Notes: a model not told the origin generated them from the letters alone. 64,000 nt of DNA from Druceiella hillmani (GCA_039881145.1 JAYKKI010000023.1:10102001-10166000), one strand, 5' to 3'. Counted from the first letter of the stretch, positions 37,265-48,830 are shown. Program-made: numbers and translations.

Positions 37265-40050
37265 AACTATTTGCTCCCAGGAATTTTCGATACCGCAATT
37301 TCCCCAGAATTCTCGGCACTCTACTACTGTTAGAACCGGGAATGAATAATTTACTTCCCGGCACTTACTTGAAGTTCTTCTTACTTGAAGACTGATTGCT
37401 TATGGTTTAAGTTTTTGTTGACTTTTTTAAATTAGGCATTATTTTAAAGTCTTAAGGTAACAAAGAAAAGGACTAATTAATATTATTGTTTTAATATTCT
37501 CAGTTAAAAACATACATTCCGCTGATTCTAGATATTAATTATACCCGAGAATATTCAACTAATAAAGCTTTGATTAAAAACCTCTTATATATTGATCTTT
37601 TTTCCTAAAGCCTTAGTACCGAATGCCTTGAAATTCCTGATGTTTCCGGTACCGTATTATGAGACAGTATCAGGAAAACCATATATCACCGCCTTGAAAC
37701 TGTTTATTACTGCTTATTTTAATACAACATACAGTTGATTTCTGACGTAGACAACACCAACAAAATTATAAAAATATAACTTAACTATAATGAGGGTCTT
37801 TAGAGTGTTATCCAAATTATACTACCGATTAGACTACCTACCACCTCCTAAAATATATAGGAAACATCAAAACGTAACTGATACCCAATAGAAATAGTGC
37901 CCATGCTGTGCTGTGCTGTCTTCTGAAAACACGGGGCGGTCAGTCACCAAATCTTACCAATGGAAGATTTTGAAAATGTAACAAATATATTCATATATAG
38001 AACATATATAAATAATTTATATATAAGAGATTGTCACGACTTCTTCGCGAAACGTGGCCGACATGTTGAATGGTACTGCGCAAGGCCGACGGTCGATAAT
38101 TGATGTTAACATTCTTTCAAAATAGAGGCATTCGTGCGCTGACCTGTCCAGGTTTTCTCGACAACCGACGCCAAATCCACACCTCTAATGAATCAATCTT
38201 CTATGTCTATGACTTTCAGGGTACAAACATGTGAGATGTAGAAGACAATAAATTTGCAAACCACATGAACTTTAGTGCGATTGGAGATACTTACTGCATG
38301 TAATGGAAAATGAAGTGTGAAAAATGAAATTGTTTTTGTTTAATTAAGTCACATTTTGAAAATAATATATTCTAGCCTCTTCTGCTACAGCTAATCACAG
38401 TTTATTGTCGAGTTCTATCTGCTTTCACTAAATTGTTAATTTCATCGACTATCTGTTGTTTAAATTAAAACCAGAACGAATAAAGATCACATTTCATATT
38501 TACATTTTAAAAGTTAATTAAAATAAAAAAAAAACTATATTTCTTAATGAGTTGCTAAATCGTTTTACATAATTAAGTTAAAATATAATTTTCCCAAATA
38601 CACACAAATTAATACTTCCATTTATAAGTTAATTGGTCCGTGAATAAACATGAGCGTGTTTAAATTATTTAAATTAGCCGCTCAATATTCGTTGGCTATA
38701 AAACTAGATTATAAAACATTATATAAAATTACAATTAGGCAACTTAGTTATATGTCTCGCTTATGAAATCGTTGACAGTTGAATGAACTTGATATAAACC
38801 GATATTAAAATAATGAACGCAGAATCAATCGGAAATGACCGAACGATCATTAAGTAATGATCTGTAAGAAATTGATGTCGGTCAATCTAACGACAATTTA
38901 ATCCGCTTTAATACGACCATTTTGACGCAAGTATCAGTAGGCTCATCAATAATCTAATACAGACTTAAACAACCATTAAATTTTGCAATACATGTATTAA
39001 ACATTGGCGTAACTCTTATTAAGAGTGACTTAAATAGAGATTAGATTGTTTTAGTAATAAACGTCAGACATGTTATATTAAGTATTAATATTTGTTGTGT
39101 TATACTCCATCCAATTGGAATTGGAGAAAAATAAATTGGTAATGTTACAATATTCGTGCTCAATTTACTCCAGGATACAAAAAGAAACTCCAAATGAAAA
39201 ATTAATTCAGACGAAAAATAATTCCTGACGCACACTTTAAATAAAACTACAATTTACGCCGGAACTAAACTCTTAAATTTTATAGTTTTTTTTCCAAATA
39301 GTGAAACCGATTTAAGGTCCTCGATAGTCTGTGCATTTCCTCATTCTTACAATTAGCTATATAAATAAATATTTACGGTTCACTATTAATATAATGCAGT
39401 ATATCGAAATCACGACAGATTCCACGTGATTTATAATCTTTAATTTCAGATATATCCCGCCGATTAGATACAGTAATATCTGTTAACTAAATCTAGTGAA
39501 GATAATGAAAAAATAACACATAACTTTTTTTCAAAAATACTATTGAATATTTATCTACAGATTTAATCGCCGTTTCGTGGCAAATTTATTTTCCTTTTAT
39601 CACGGTGAAGAATTGAATCCACTGATAAGCCAATACTTTTAATTGTTACACTATCTCGTCAAATCTATATATTTTATTTAATATCTACATCTACAACTTT
39701 ACACCATCCATTGCCGTTGACGCATCGACGGGTCGTCATATGTAGCGATCGTAAAGTACATGTCACGATTGCGTTAATGAGTGTATAAGGACTATTCCAA
39801 ATGTACATAACGCATTCACTGAAAAATTATAAATAATTTACTTCTAATACTGGTTGTTGCATTATTACAATTTTACACCAATTTTATGTTTCTACAGAAC
39901 GTGAATCTCGTTGGCCATATTATTCATTAGTCTACTATTCTTTCACTAATTCTCCTAAGAAATTCAAATAAAATTGATTAATAGGTATAAAATATGTGTA
40001 TTTTCTTTGCGTTGCCTACATGGCTCAAAGCCACTTTCCTAGAGGCGGAC
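37265..40050. other. AT-rich stretch, no gene seen
   Basis: A GC-richer patch lies at 38030-38200. No domain-bearing frame and no clear tandem repeat. Confidence 0.4.
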
Positions 40051-40059
40051 CAAAGCAAT

Positions 40060-40510
40060 ACGATTCTCCATAACCAAACACAATTGCTAATCGCATCAAC
40101 CGACTACGGCTATCGATTACCGCAAACGACTTCTATGACGATCAATCGCCGCAGCCGAGTACGGCGATCCTTCCACATCGGCACGAAGCGAGAACACACT
40201 GCACCATTAATCGGCCGGCCGTACAGGGAACGCGCTGCGCGCGCACGGAATACATTACAGCCGACCGGTCGCTCGTCCCGTCCGCCTAATGAGACGTATA
40301 ACTCACGCGCCTCCTTTTATTGCCGTCGTACGAGTCGCGACGAGCCAACGCCGTGCGTTAACAACTATAGCTAAGTGCCCTTTATCTGCAACACCTTCCT
40401 TCAATTTACAACGCGCGAGGAGCGTGACAAATGTTTTTAGAATGTTTTAATGTGTTTTAAATCGCCGTGCGCGCCAGGTGTTCGGGAACACTCGCGCGAG
40501 TCGTAACGTT
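40060..40510. promoter_or_regulatory. GC-rich island, candidate conserved non-coding element
   Basis: CpG-rich with 'gcaccattaatcggccggcc' and 'ccgcctaatgagacg'. A 126-codon plus-strand frame (39994-40374) crosses it but is Arg/Thr-rich without a domain, so it is not called. Confidence 0.35.
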
Positions 40511-40514
40511 ATCG

Positions 40515-40793
40515 TTCTGAGAATGACTATCATCGTACATTTACAAAGAAACAAAACACGCTTTTATATACACTTCCAACGCATAAACACCAACCAAATT
40601 ATAGATATAAATATTTTTATCAATCCAAATCTTGACCAGCTCAGTATATAAAATACGATCACCTGAAAACAAAATTTCGAAATGTTGCTCAATCAAAGAA
40701 TCACTATTGTCTAAACTATGGAGCGGGGGTGGGGAAATAAAGAGCATTTTAATATCCCCACCCCCTATTATCATTTCTGAGAATGACTATCAT
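40515..40793. mobile_element. 241-bp insertion flanked by a 19-bp direct repeat
   Basis: The sequence ttctgagaatgactatcat occurs at 40515-40533 and again, identical, at 40775-40793, as a target-site duplication would. The insert (40534-40774) ends near a GGGGGTGGGG/CCCCACCCCC inverted repeat (40725-40734, 40756-40765). On the minus strand a 77-codon frame (40541-40774) nearly fills it, with no recognisable domain. Element type unknown. Confidence 0.5.
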
Positions 40794-40794
40794 A

Positions 40795-41935
40795 GAAAGA
40801 ACTAGTAATTAAGTGGTAGTAAACTAGTCAGTCCTCACTTGTTCTTTTATATGTATAGGTGGCAACAACCTGGAAAACACGCTCTACATACGAAATGCCA
40901 CCGCAACATCTGTTAAACATTTATTATTAATTTCCTTTATGTTATATCGTTATCGAGACATACGTACGTAGAATGGTCTCACCTGTGTTAATAAATTCAA
41001 AAATTAAAATTCTCAATACGTCTTTAATAAAATAATTTCATTTGAAATAGGCACATTTAAAAATGTGAACAAACAACCCGTTATAAAATATTCCTAACAC
41101 TCAATCGAATAAGTGTTTGAACGATAGCACAAATATTGGAGTTTGCGTATTAGAAAAAACTCGAGCGCCAGTAAGGTCGTTCAATAATAATGTCCTCAAA
41201 AGTGACAACAAACATAAGTGCGTACGTTTAATAAGTGCCGACGAGGACGATAAAAAAGTTTTTATTGCCCCCGCGCTCAATCGTCCACAGAATAACAGCC
41301 ATTTGGAATAATTGAAAAAGATCATTATCGGCAGCACTGAGGGTCGACGCTCTATCATTACCCTAGCCCATAAAGCATTTAGCTCGATCTACAAGATTAA
41401 AACACGACACTTATTTATTTAAAATAATTACCTTGAGTCTATGAACTAATATAATAATTATCAATAATTTAACCCTCCCTCAACGTTAATTTCGACAATT
41501 ATTCTACTGGTTAACATTTTGTTTGGCGTTTTAACTAATAAAAACCTTTCAATGTACAATATGGAACGTATATTTTTACCCTATCATCAGTTTCTGAAGA
41601 GGTAGATCAGAAAAAAACTGTGAGAATAGTTTCCTGGAATTGTTTGAATTTGAACATTTGCGATATACAAAATTAGTATCTGTGCATTTGTTTCCATCAC
41701 CAATCTCGTCTCAAACTAAGAAGTAAACTTCAGCGTAAAAGTGCAAATAAAGCACAACAAAGCCAAAGCAACAAATTGTATGATTTGTTGTTTTTGCTAT
41801 ATACAATGAGAACACGGATTTTATACTTTCTTACCGTCGTCCCGCAATAACATCACACCTAATTAATTAAAATAGTAAAAAATCACAAAAATAAAATAGC
41901 TTGCAAAACCATACTTTCAACAATTAATTACGCTA
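40795..41935. other. AT-rich stretch, no gene seen
   Basis: Frames at 41101-41358 minus and 41117-41311 plus overlap each other and have no domains. The sequence around 41120-41300 is slightly less AT-rich. Confidence 0.4.
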
Positions 41936-41939
41936 TTCT

Positions 41940-42240
41940 TTGAGCAACCGCGACGAAAGCAACGTTTTTCAATCGACATTCAATAAAATCGATTAGTTAA
42001 TTTGTTTTCAATTTAGTCCGTAATAACCATTTAAGGTGAACATTAAGGCAAAAAACCATCGACCGGATAACCGGCTCATTATGGTGAAATCGCATTGCCT
42101 AACGCGCCACGGCCAGGTCACAATAAGCGGCTGCGGCGTCCACATGATTCGTGTTAGGCGGTATAATCCGCCCCTTAAGCCGACGTTAACACGTTGCAAC
42201 TCGCCAATGCTTTGCATGTGAATGTAACGTAATAAAACAG
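41940..42240. promoter_or_regulatory. Candidate conserved non-coding element
   Basis: It contains 'taaaatcgattagttaat', 'ccgtaataaccatttaagg', 'gctcattatgg' and CpG-rich stretches. Mirror-image frames on both strands are compositional. Confidence 0.35.
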
Positions 42241-42649
42241 GCGCTCAGCCTAGCACATATTTTGAGACGGAACAAAGTTCTTTATAGATATAATAACTGT
42301 ACGAGATAGAATTACATAAATATTAGTATTTACAAAGAAACTGGCTGCTGAAGCATTTGTGTAATAACTTAAATACTTAATCAGCTTATGAACATATCTG
42401 TTATATTATAATCCTCTTAAGAAAATTTAACACATTCAATTTATAGGGGTACTTCCATAATTTTTTCTCCTACCTAGATTATCTCAGATTGCAACTTGGT
42501 TGGTTCGATCATATAATTTGTCGTACTTCCTATATAAAAGTTTAACAAAAATTAAAAAAAAACTAAAAGTTAGTCACAGAAAATTATTAATAACTAAATT
42601 ATTAATTAAGATCGACATTGAATAAAATCCTTAATATTCATCACTTTTC

Positions 42650-42855
42650 CCACAGGTCGATTGGAAACGTCCAGTTACATCAACCATAACAAACATTTAA
42701 CCGCTTGGTAATTACAATTAAATCAAGCGGTCTAACGCGCGTTATCTCCGCTTCAATTATGATTTGAGTTATAAAGTAATTATTGGCTGAGCCGTTAACG
42801 CCCACCGGCGCGCGCCTTTTAATTATTCACTAGCATAAACTTTATTATTGCTTTG
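42650..42855. promoter_or_regulatory. Candidate conserved non-coding element
   Basis: It contains 'ggtaattacaattaaatc', 'cttcaattatg' and 'cttttaattattcac', with a CpG patch near 42803-42816. Confidence 0.35.
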
Positions 42856-42859
42856 CCAA

Positions 42860-44247
42860 TCAATTTTACATTTTTTATTTGATTTTAAAGTAATTAAATT
42901 GTCTAAAGTGTCTATAATATTTGTGAAGGCTTTTATCGACATCTAATCAACCGTTAATTGCATTGAACTATTATTATATTTGATTGCCACAGTTTTGCAC
43001 GACAATCAAAATTTCGGCTAGAAGTACTCTTGTAACAGGATGAAACCATGGCGGGGAGAATCTGGTAACTCACGAAAATTAAAATAAGCGTTTTAAACTG
43101 AAACACCTGTACTAAAAATTGCTCCTATTCTAAGAAAATTATGTCTGTTGAGAGCGAATATAATGAGCTTTCGGTCAATTTAATTTATAATATTAATAAT
43201 TTTTAGAATGGAGTTAGTATATACATATCAATGAGATTAAAGATAAAAGGTAGGAAGGACAGAATTACCCTCACTGCAATAAAAGTGTACTTAAAAGCAA
43301 ACATCGTTCTTAAAATCATGCAATATAATGTCAAAAAAATGTCGCCGTACGTCAGATAGAAACACAGTAGAAAATGTTAACAAAATATTTTTCAAAAGAA
43401 ACAATAAATCATCGAGCCATTTAAATTTTCATTCGTCACGCTGTTTCATTGCGTTATTTAAAACAAACAAGCATTCGCAAAAGACAGCGCTCGTTAAAAA
43501 CGACTAAAAATACTGCTTGTAACCAGTTCATGACAAGATAATTGTATCAACAATAAATATTTTCAAGTCCATTTACGTCGATTGTCGTCTCGTTAAAATA
43601 AAAGGCCTCGACAAAGTAGTGACGTCGTGGTAAAACGCTGAGCATTATAGTGGTATAATAAAAATTCAACGCGCGGACCTGATGATCGAGTACTGCAGTC
43701 GGATATATAAAACAATTTAATATATTACAACATATATAAAGACAGATGGTCACGAACGTATATTTATTTTACAACAAAGCCGACCGCCTATGTGTTTTAT
43801 TACGCTTTTATAATAGTACAAACAATCGCGTAATTACGTACTTCCCGGAACCGAGCTTCTCAGTAACACATACGAGTGAACGTATAGACATAAATATGTT
43901 TACTTACTATTTAATACGGGTGGAATAGAAAGTAATGAGCGTTTGTATGCTTATTTGATCGCTTAAACATAAAGCAGGTACGCAAATAAAACGTTTCGAA
44001 ATAGAACACTACAGTAATTCCTGTGCCTTACTTATTGGTAAGCAATTCAAGTATTTTGTCATTGATATTCAAAGACCACGAAAAATATGTGTAACACGCT
44101 TAAAAAAATATGTTAAAATGAATTTGCGACATAAAAATTAACATAATTCAAATAATGGTCAAAGTTAAATACGGGACAGCGGCAAGTGTCGCAATAAGTA
44201 ACGTTTCCGTGTAGCAGCACGTATGTGTGCAATAGTTGGGTCGCGGA
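42860..44247. other. AT-rich stretch next to the exon donor; presumed intron
   Basis: If the minus-strand exon at 44253-44455 is real, this is the start of its downstream intron. A mixed patch with CpGs lies at 43420-43980. No further exon is recognisable. Confidence 0.35.
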
Positions 44248-44252
44248 CATAC

Positions 44253-44455
44253 CTTCTTGCCTGGTGGACCGCCGTCGCTCTTGGAATCCTGACCAGTCTG
44301 GCGGGAATCGGAGCGTTCTTCCTTGGGGACCTTCTCCGGCTTTGAGCTGGAGTGGTTGGCGGTCACGACGTCCACCTTGTGTTTGCCGCTCTTCTTCTTG
44401 TTTTCTTTCGTTTCACCGCTGTCCACATTGTTCTTAGGGGAATCCTTGAGCCGCA
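44253..44455 (-). CDS. Putative coding exon of an unidentified host gene (Lys/Ser/Glu-rich segment)
   Basis: This is the only stretch that reads like a host protein exon. On the minus strand it is open for 67 codons (RLKDSPKN... to ...GGPPGKK) and stops at a strong donor, AAG|GTATGT, with GT at 44252-44251. The peptide is hydrophilic and rich in Lys, Ser, Glu and Asp, with basic clusters such as KENKKKSGKHK. Such a disordered, possibly nuclear segment is common near the N-terminus of regulatory proteins, but no domain is visible. The left edge is uncertain. A weak acceptor (ATCATAG|TGCGG) would start the exon at 44455. Without it the frame stays open to a TAA at 44531-44529 with no ATG. The next in-frame ATG, at 44552, lies just beyond that TAA. 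The exon sits under a GC-rich promoter-like stretch, which suggests a first coding exon. I do not recognise the gene. A chance open frame is possible but less likely given the donor and composition. Confidence 0.5.
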
Positions 44456-44957
44456 CTATGATAGCAATTTTCAACAATCGGCCAGAAAAGGCACAGCGAT
44501 TGCACCAACGAGAGCTCGGCAAACACTCTTAGCCGCGAGAGCCAAAGGGCATCTCCGACAGCACGGCACGACTCTACCGGATTATATTCACTTCACACAC
44601 TCGATCACAATCGATTATTATTCTCACCGCATCACTTCGAATTGGCACATACACACAGCACAGAACGGCCGTCGAATATTAAACGAATTCTGGTTTTCCT
44701 CACCGGCTCGCTAGTGCACCGTCGGAATTCCAAAATAATCCAGGGGCAAATGCCGCACCACGTTAACACTGCAATCCTTCTAACGACACGTTCTTTAGTT
44801 TCGCAATCGCACCAGCTAGTACGAATATTGATTTTTTTTTTCGTAAAAATAAGTAATCACAGCACGCGGAGCGCTCACTATTGCACACGTACGTATATTC
44901 AGCCGACAGGGCAGAGTCGAGAAACAAAGGAGCAAAAGAAGAACCAAACGCGTACAT
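44456..44957 (-). other. Putative 5' leader with upstream ORFs
   Basis: Read on the minus strand, this stretch leads into the putative exon and looks like a long 5' untranslated region. It holds at least three short ATG frames: 44957-44763 (64 codons), 44650-44624 (8 codons, MCQFEVMR) and 44552-44529 (7 codons, MPFGSRG). The last is in frame with the exon and is separated from it only by its own TAA stop. If the leader is real, these frames would be expected to lower or gate translation. The alternative is that part of it is intron ending at the weak acceptor at 44456. No transcript evidence is available. Confidence 0.35.
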
Positions 44958-45125
44958 ACTCTCCCAACGACGGTCTCGGCGGGAGTGCGGAGCGGCGCGG
45001 CGCGACGACGAGAGACGTGCGCGCTTCCCCCCCTCTCCCGGCGACGACCGCGCAAGCGCACGCTCGCCCCGCGCCCCGCTGCCCTCGCCGCCGGCGAACC
45101 CCACTCATTGTAATACACATGTAAA
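44880..45125 (-). promoter_or_regulatory. GC/CpG-rich promoter-like island
   Basis: A sharply GC-rich, CpG-dense block lies immediately upstream (minus strand) of the putative leader and exon, in otherwise AT-rich DNA. No clear TATA box was seen. Several overlapping open frames of 73-160 codons exist on both strands here, but they are Arg/Ala/Pro-rich composition artefacts. The role as a core promoter is inferred from position and composition only. Confidence 0.4.
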
Positions 45126-45930
45126 CTTCACGGGTATTCGGAAGCTAAAATGTATAAAAACAAACATAATCTTATCCTCTCGTCGGGAATCAATGTCTCT
45201 GATGGCGGGTTTGTTTTTTATCGAGCCGCTTCAAACGTCGGTCGTAATGCGCTCTTCAAACTTACGATGACATAATGTTATGTCAACAACGTATCAACGT
45301 TTATTAAATAAAATTGCTTTTGAACGTTTATCGCTTTTTGTTAGAGCGCTTTGTGATTATTATTTATACAGCAGCGCGCATCGTTATTTACAATCTATCC
45401 ACTTGGCGTTTTATATCGCTTGTAGCTTTTTGAAAAAGATGTTATCGCCGTTTGGGACTATGATTATATCTACTGCTATTCGTCAGGATAGATATACATA
45501 TTTACATAATATGTTTTATGTATGTGCGAGAGCAGATTTGGGAACAGTGTGACCAGATATTAGAAACGTATTACTTTTTAATTTTTTTTAGTATTTAATA
45601 TTACATTGGAAATACATACAACATAAATAAATATTTTAATATTGTTCTGCAAGTCGCAGGACTTTCTTACACTTCGGGCAGCGATAAGACACTAACAGAT
45701 TTTGATTTTAATTGTACGTTAAAATTCTCTAGTCGATTAAAAGTTTAGATAACAAAGTTTGTACTACTCGTTATAACTAAAACGAAAACTGTTTCATAAA
45801 TGTCATTTGGCAAGCGAATTAAAGTCGTTTTTTTGTTACATTAGATAATCTAGAAATTAATTTGTAAATTTACTCTCTTTAATTATTTTTTTACTTCTTT
45901 ATAATAACCAACATAAAATATTCTTTCTGA
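45126..45930. other. Upstream flank of the putative promoter; no gene seen
   Basis: The first half (to about 45550) has moderate GC and holds a 90-codon plus-strand frame at 45280-45552 with no recognisable domain. From about 45560 the sequence is AT-rich without clear structure. It may hold proximal regulatory sites for the putative minus-strand gene. Confidence 0.3.
45268..45285. promoter_or_regulatory. 18-bp palindrome with paired TGACA half-sites
   Basis: TGACATAA-tg-TTATGTCA is a perfect palindrome with 8-bp arms, about 150 bp beyond the promoter-like island. TGACA is the known core of TALE homeodomain (Meis/Homothorax/TGIF) sites. Binding is inferred. Confidence 0.3.
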
Positions 45931-46056
45931 TGTGAAACATCTAATAGTGAGTCTCAATGGGAGTTAAAACGTTCTGAACACACGTTGCGACGTGCCATTC
46001 GACGAGCTTCGCGTCTTGTCGGCTCTTTCCGACTTAATTCGGCCAGCTTCCGTAGC
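45930..46056 (+). repeat. Dispersed element (copy 2, one 40-bp unit)
   Basis: It starts near 'gatgtgaaacatct', then runs 'gttaaaacgttctga', then one unit with 'cttgtcggctctttccgac'. The order matches the minus strand of 300-500, so the two copies are inverted relative to each other about 45 kb apart. The first copy has three units; this one has one. Confidence 0.6.
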
Positions 46057-46059
46057 ATT

Positions 46060-47470
46060 AAAAAATTAAAAAGATTATTTTCAGTAGATTGTTAACAAAT
46101 ATGTCTATAATAAATTTACTTCATAAAAATAAAATTAATATTTTATTATTAACAAGTCCTATGACGGCTCACAATTGTTTTTTCATTTTCTTTTTTAATT
46201 CGATAATCTCAAGAAAATCTGGCCACACCACTCTGACAGCATTTATTAACCGCTGGCGGATCACCAAGTTTTTTTTATTATTCTAAATAGACCCCTTGAA
46301 AAATAGAGACAAATTACGCAACGAGCTTTCACATAGCTTTTAGATTTATAATAGGAGTTGAAAGTGTCAAATGCGACCACGATAATAAGGCAGCTAAAAT
46401 ACCCGTCTACTTTCGTCCGCGTAACGTAGACGGACGTACCGGCCGTACATTATTTATGACGTGAAATGTTATAATTGCACAACTTAATGAAAACAAAGCG
46501 ATGCTTACTCGAGCATAAGTATATGTATGGCAGGTAAATAAAACATATCATACCTTTTACCGAATTAATTGCAACCAAAATAACTTTGTAACTGGACTTT
46601 ACGTTGAATTATTAAATTAAAAAGGAAAGATAGCGGAATAAAAATAGAATATGGTATTAGAGAATATATATGTACGTATATGTGTAAGTAACATCTTTAT
46701 ATATTTGAGCTTATTCTTTCCTATTGTTGGAAGTTTAGGAGAATACATATATAAATTAACATTATATCAGCAGACGAGATTAAAGGCTGCAGTTTCCTCT
46801 GAAGTAAAAAAAAAATAAACGCATATGTAAAGAAGTGATTATGACAATTTAGTGCATATAGTGCCATCATGTATGAGAGTTAATCACTGGTATTGCATAA
46901 TGACCGAGGAGTCTAGCTAGCACATGTAGCAGTAATATTTAACGCTAATAATATACTAGCATATAAAGCAAAGTAGAAACCTGTTAAGTACGAACAGAAC
47001 TCGCATTACGGGGAGGTTCATTCACATTTAGTTATATATAAAAGTGTGTACATTCAAGGGTACGTTGAATTTTTTCCAAACTATTTACTAACATTGATAA
47101 CATTTTTTCCAATGTAAATGCTTTGCCTATTATATTTTTCGCAGGCGTAAAGTTATTACGACTTTTTCAAGAAGTATGACATTTGAAAACGTCGTTATAA
47201 TATTCCGGCAAACTAGGTAAATTTCCGAAGGAAGCCCCCTGTTTTTTTTCTTCCTAATTTTGACCTTAGTAGTTCTGTAGATGTAGGGAAAAGATATGTT
47301 TTGTGGACATTTTCAGCAATAAATGTCTCTAGAACTCTCTTATACAAAATAATGAACAAAACAAGTACGACATTCTTATAATCGTTTATTCAATTAATTT
47401 CTGACTTACAATGCGGCTGGCATAGCCACATAAATTTCTATCACTATGTCAAATTTCAACTACTCACGTC
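46060..47470. other. AT-rich stretch, no gene seen
   Basis: A GC-richer patch lies at 46400-46460. No repeat with clear copies and no domain-bearing frame. Confidence 0.45.
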
Positions 47471-47477
47471 AAACATT

Positions 47478-47600
47478 TCTGAGAACAAAGGTTGCGAAGA
47501 AACGGATACACGAGCGCATGATTCAAGAGTCTGATCTAAAAGGGTTTCGTTTCTTTTCTTTCCTTTTGAGGTACGGAATCCCAAAAATAAACTTAATGTT
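47478..47600 (-). repeat. 'agggttccgt' repeat, 5' end fragment
   Basis: On the minus strand it reads 'tgggattccgtacctcaaaa' followed by a cgtatcc-like stretch. It is inverted relative to the similar copy at 48610-48830 and together they bracket the tandem array between them. Confidence 0.6.
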
Positions 47601-47701
47601 TACGAATCCGATATGAAAAGGTAATTTTGAAGCTCACTGGCGGCCTGGAAAACAATAGAATATGCGAAATGCCTACACGAATAAAATTGATGTTAACATT
47701 A

Positions 47702-47772
47702 CGGGATGTACTAACTGATCATCTTTACGAGATACTGCAACGGGATACACTAACTGATCATCTTTAAGAGGT
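47702..47772 (+). repeat. 39-bp direct duplication
   Basis: 'cgggat.(g/c)actaactgatcatcttta' occurs at 47702 and 47741. Confidence 0.8.
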
Positions 47773-47924
47773 CTGCTGAATGTATCAAGAGAAAATATTC
47801 ACGACATAGGTGTAAATATTTTCTCTTCTTGTCAAATAATAGAAATACAATCTGCAAATATTTAGGTGTGACCACAAAGTCAAGCGTTTTTTCGCCCATT
47901 TCTGGATTCGAAACCTTAAAATTT

Positions 47925-48578
47925 AATTGCAATCTAAATGTTATCTTATAATGGAATATTCAAGCAAAATAAAAATATAAGCACGAGTTATATTATCTGG
48001 ACTATTTTGACTGTATCTCTGAAACAACAGATACCAACAACAAACAACTTTAAAATTAGAGACACCAGGAATGGTATATAGTTTTACTTATCCACGTACT
48101 ATTTATAAGCACGAGTTATTATCTGGACTATTTTACCTGCATCTCTGAAATAACTGATACCAAAAACAACTTTAAAATAGAGATACCAGGAATCATATAT
48201 AAAGTTTTACTTATCCACATACTGTTTTTAAACATGAGTCGTTATCTGGACTACTTTGACTATATCTCCGAAACAATTCATACCAACAACAACTTTAAAA
48301 TTAGAGACACCAGGAATGGTATATAGTTTTACTTATCCACGTACTATTTATAAGCATGAGTTATTATCTGGACTAATTTGACTGTATCTGAAATAACTAA
48401 TACCAAAAACAACTTAAAAATTAGTAATACCAAAAATGATATATAAAGTTTTACTTATCCAAGTACTGTTTATAAGAATGAGTTATTTTCTGGACTACTT
48501 TCAATTCCATTCAAGCTGTTCAATTCCAATATTTTTGAGATCAACGTATCATAGTAAAGTAACATTTAGATTGCAATT
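47925..48578. mobile_element. Element with 19-bp perfect inverted ends enclosing a tandem array
   Basis: The left end 47925-47943 is the exact reverse complement of the right end 48560-48578 (taacatttagattgcaatt). The interior is almost entirely the tandem array at 47975-48500. There is no transposase frame. It resembles a non-autonomous inverted-repeat transposon with internal satellite-like repeats, of unknown family. Confidence 0.6.
47975..48500 (+). repeat. Tandem array of about 122-126 bp units with dimer structure
   Basis: 'atctggact' recurs at about 47995, 48121, 48244 and 48366, with a fifth partial at about 48489. Units 1 and 3 share 'ggaatggtatatagttttac' and 'gtactatttataagc'. Units 2 and 4 share 'atatataaagttttac' and 'tactgttt'. 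Alternate copies are therefore closer than neighbours, i.e. a dimer of about 245 bp was duplicated. Confidence 0.85.
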
Positions 48579-48609
48579 CACTACAAAAGAAGACATTCTA
48601 CGAGCTACG

Positions 48610-48830
48610 CTATGAACTTAATTTTTACGATTCCGTACCTAAAAAGAAAAGAAAAACGTAGCCCTTACGACATCACTCGTATGTCCGTCCGTTTGTCCAT
48701 CTCAGAATTTTTCTAGAAACCGTAGGTTTCTTAGAAATACTATGCGCCATTAAATATTGAAATGTGCTTTTAAACATACATAGGATCCTCGTAGTGTGAA
48801 TTTTACTTTTAATTAGCAAGTTTTAATTGT
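48610..48830 (+). repeat. 'agggttccgt' repeat, internally deleted copy
   Basis: It opens 'cgattccgtacctaaaaag', then 'gtatgtccgtccgtttgtcc', and ends with the family's 3' signature 'atcctcgtagtgtgaatttt' (48785-48804). Other copies have several hundred bases between these parts. Confidence 0.6.

Noticed and set aside
39994..40374. 126-codon plus-strand frame
   Set aside because: Arg/Thr-rich frame through a GC-rich island with no domain or supporting splice sites.
44642..45270. Open frames of 120-160 codons on the plus strand and 73-113 codons on the minus strand
   Set aside because: They overlap each other in several frames within a GC-rich block, are Arg/Ala/Pro-rich and have no domains. 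Composition explains them.
45280..45552. 90-codon plus-strand frame that could be a divergent partner gene
   Set aside because: No domain, no splice or promoter support; kept only as a note in the flank entry.
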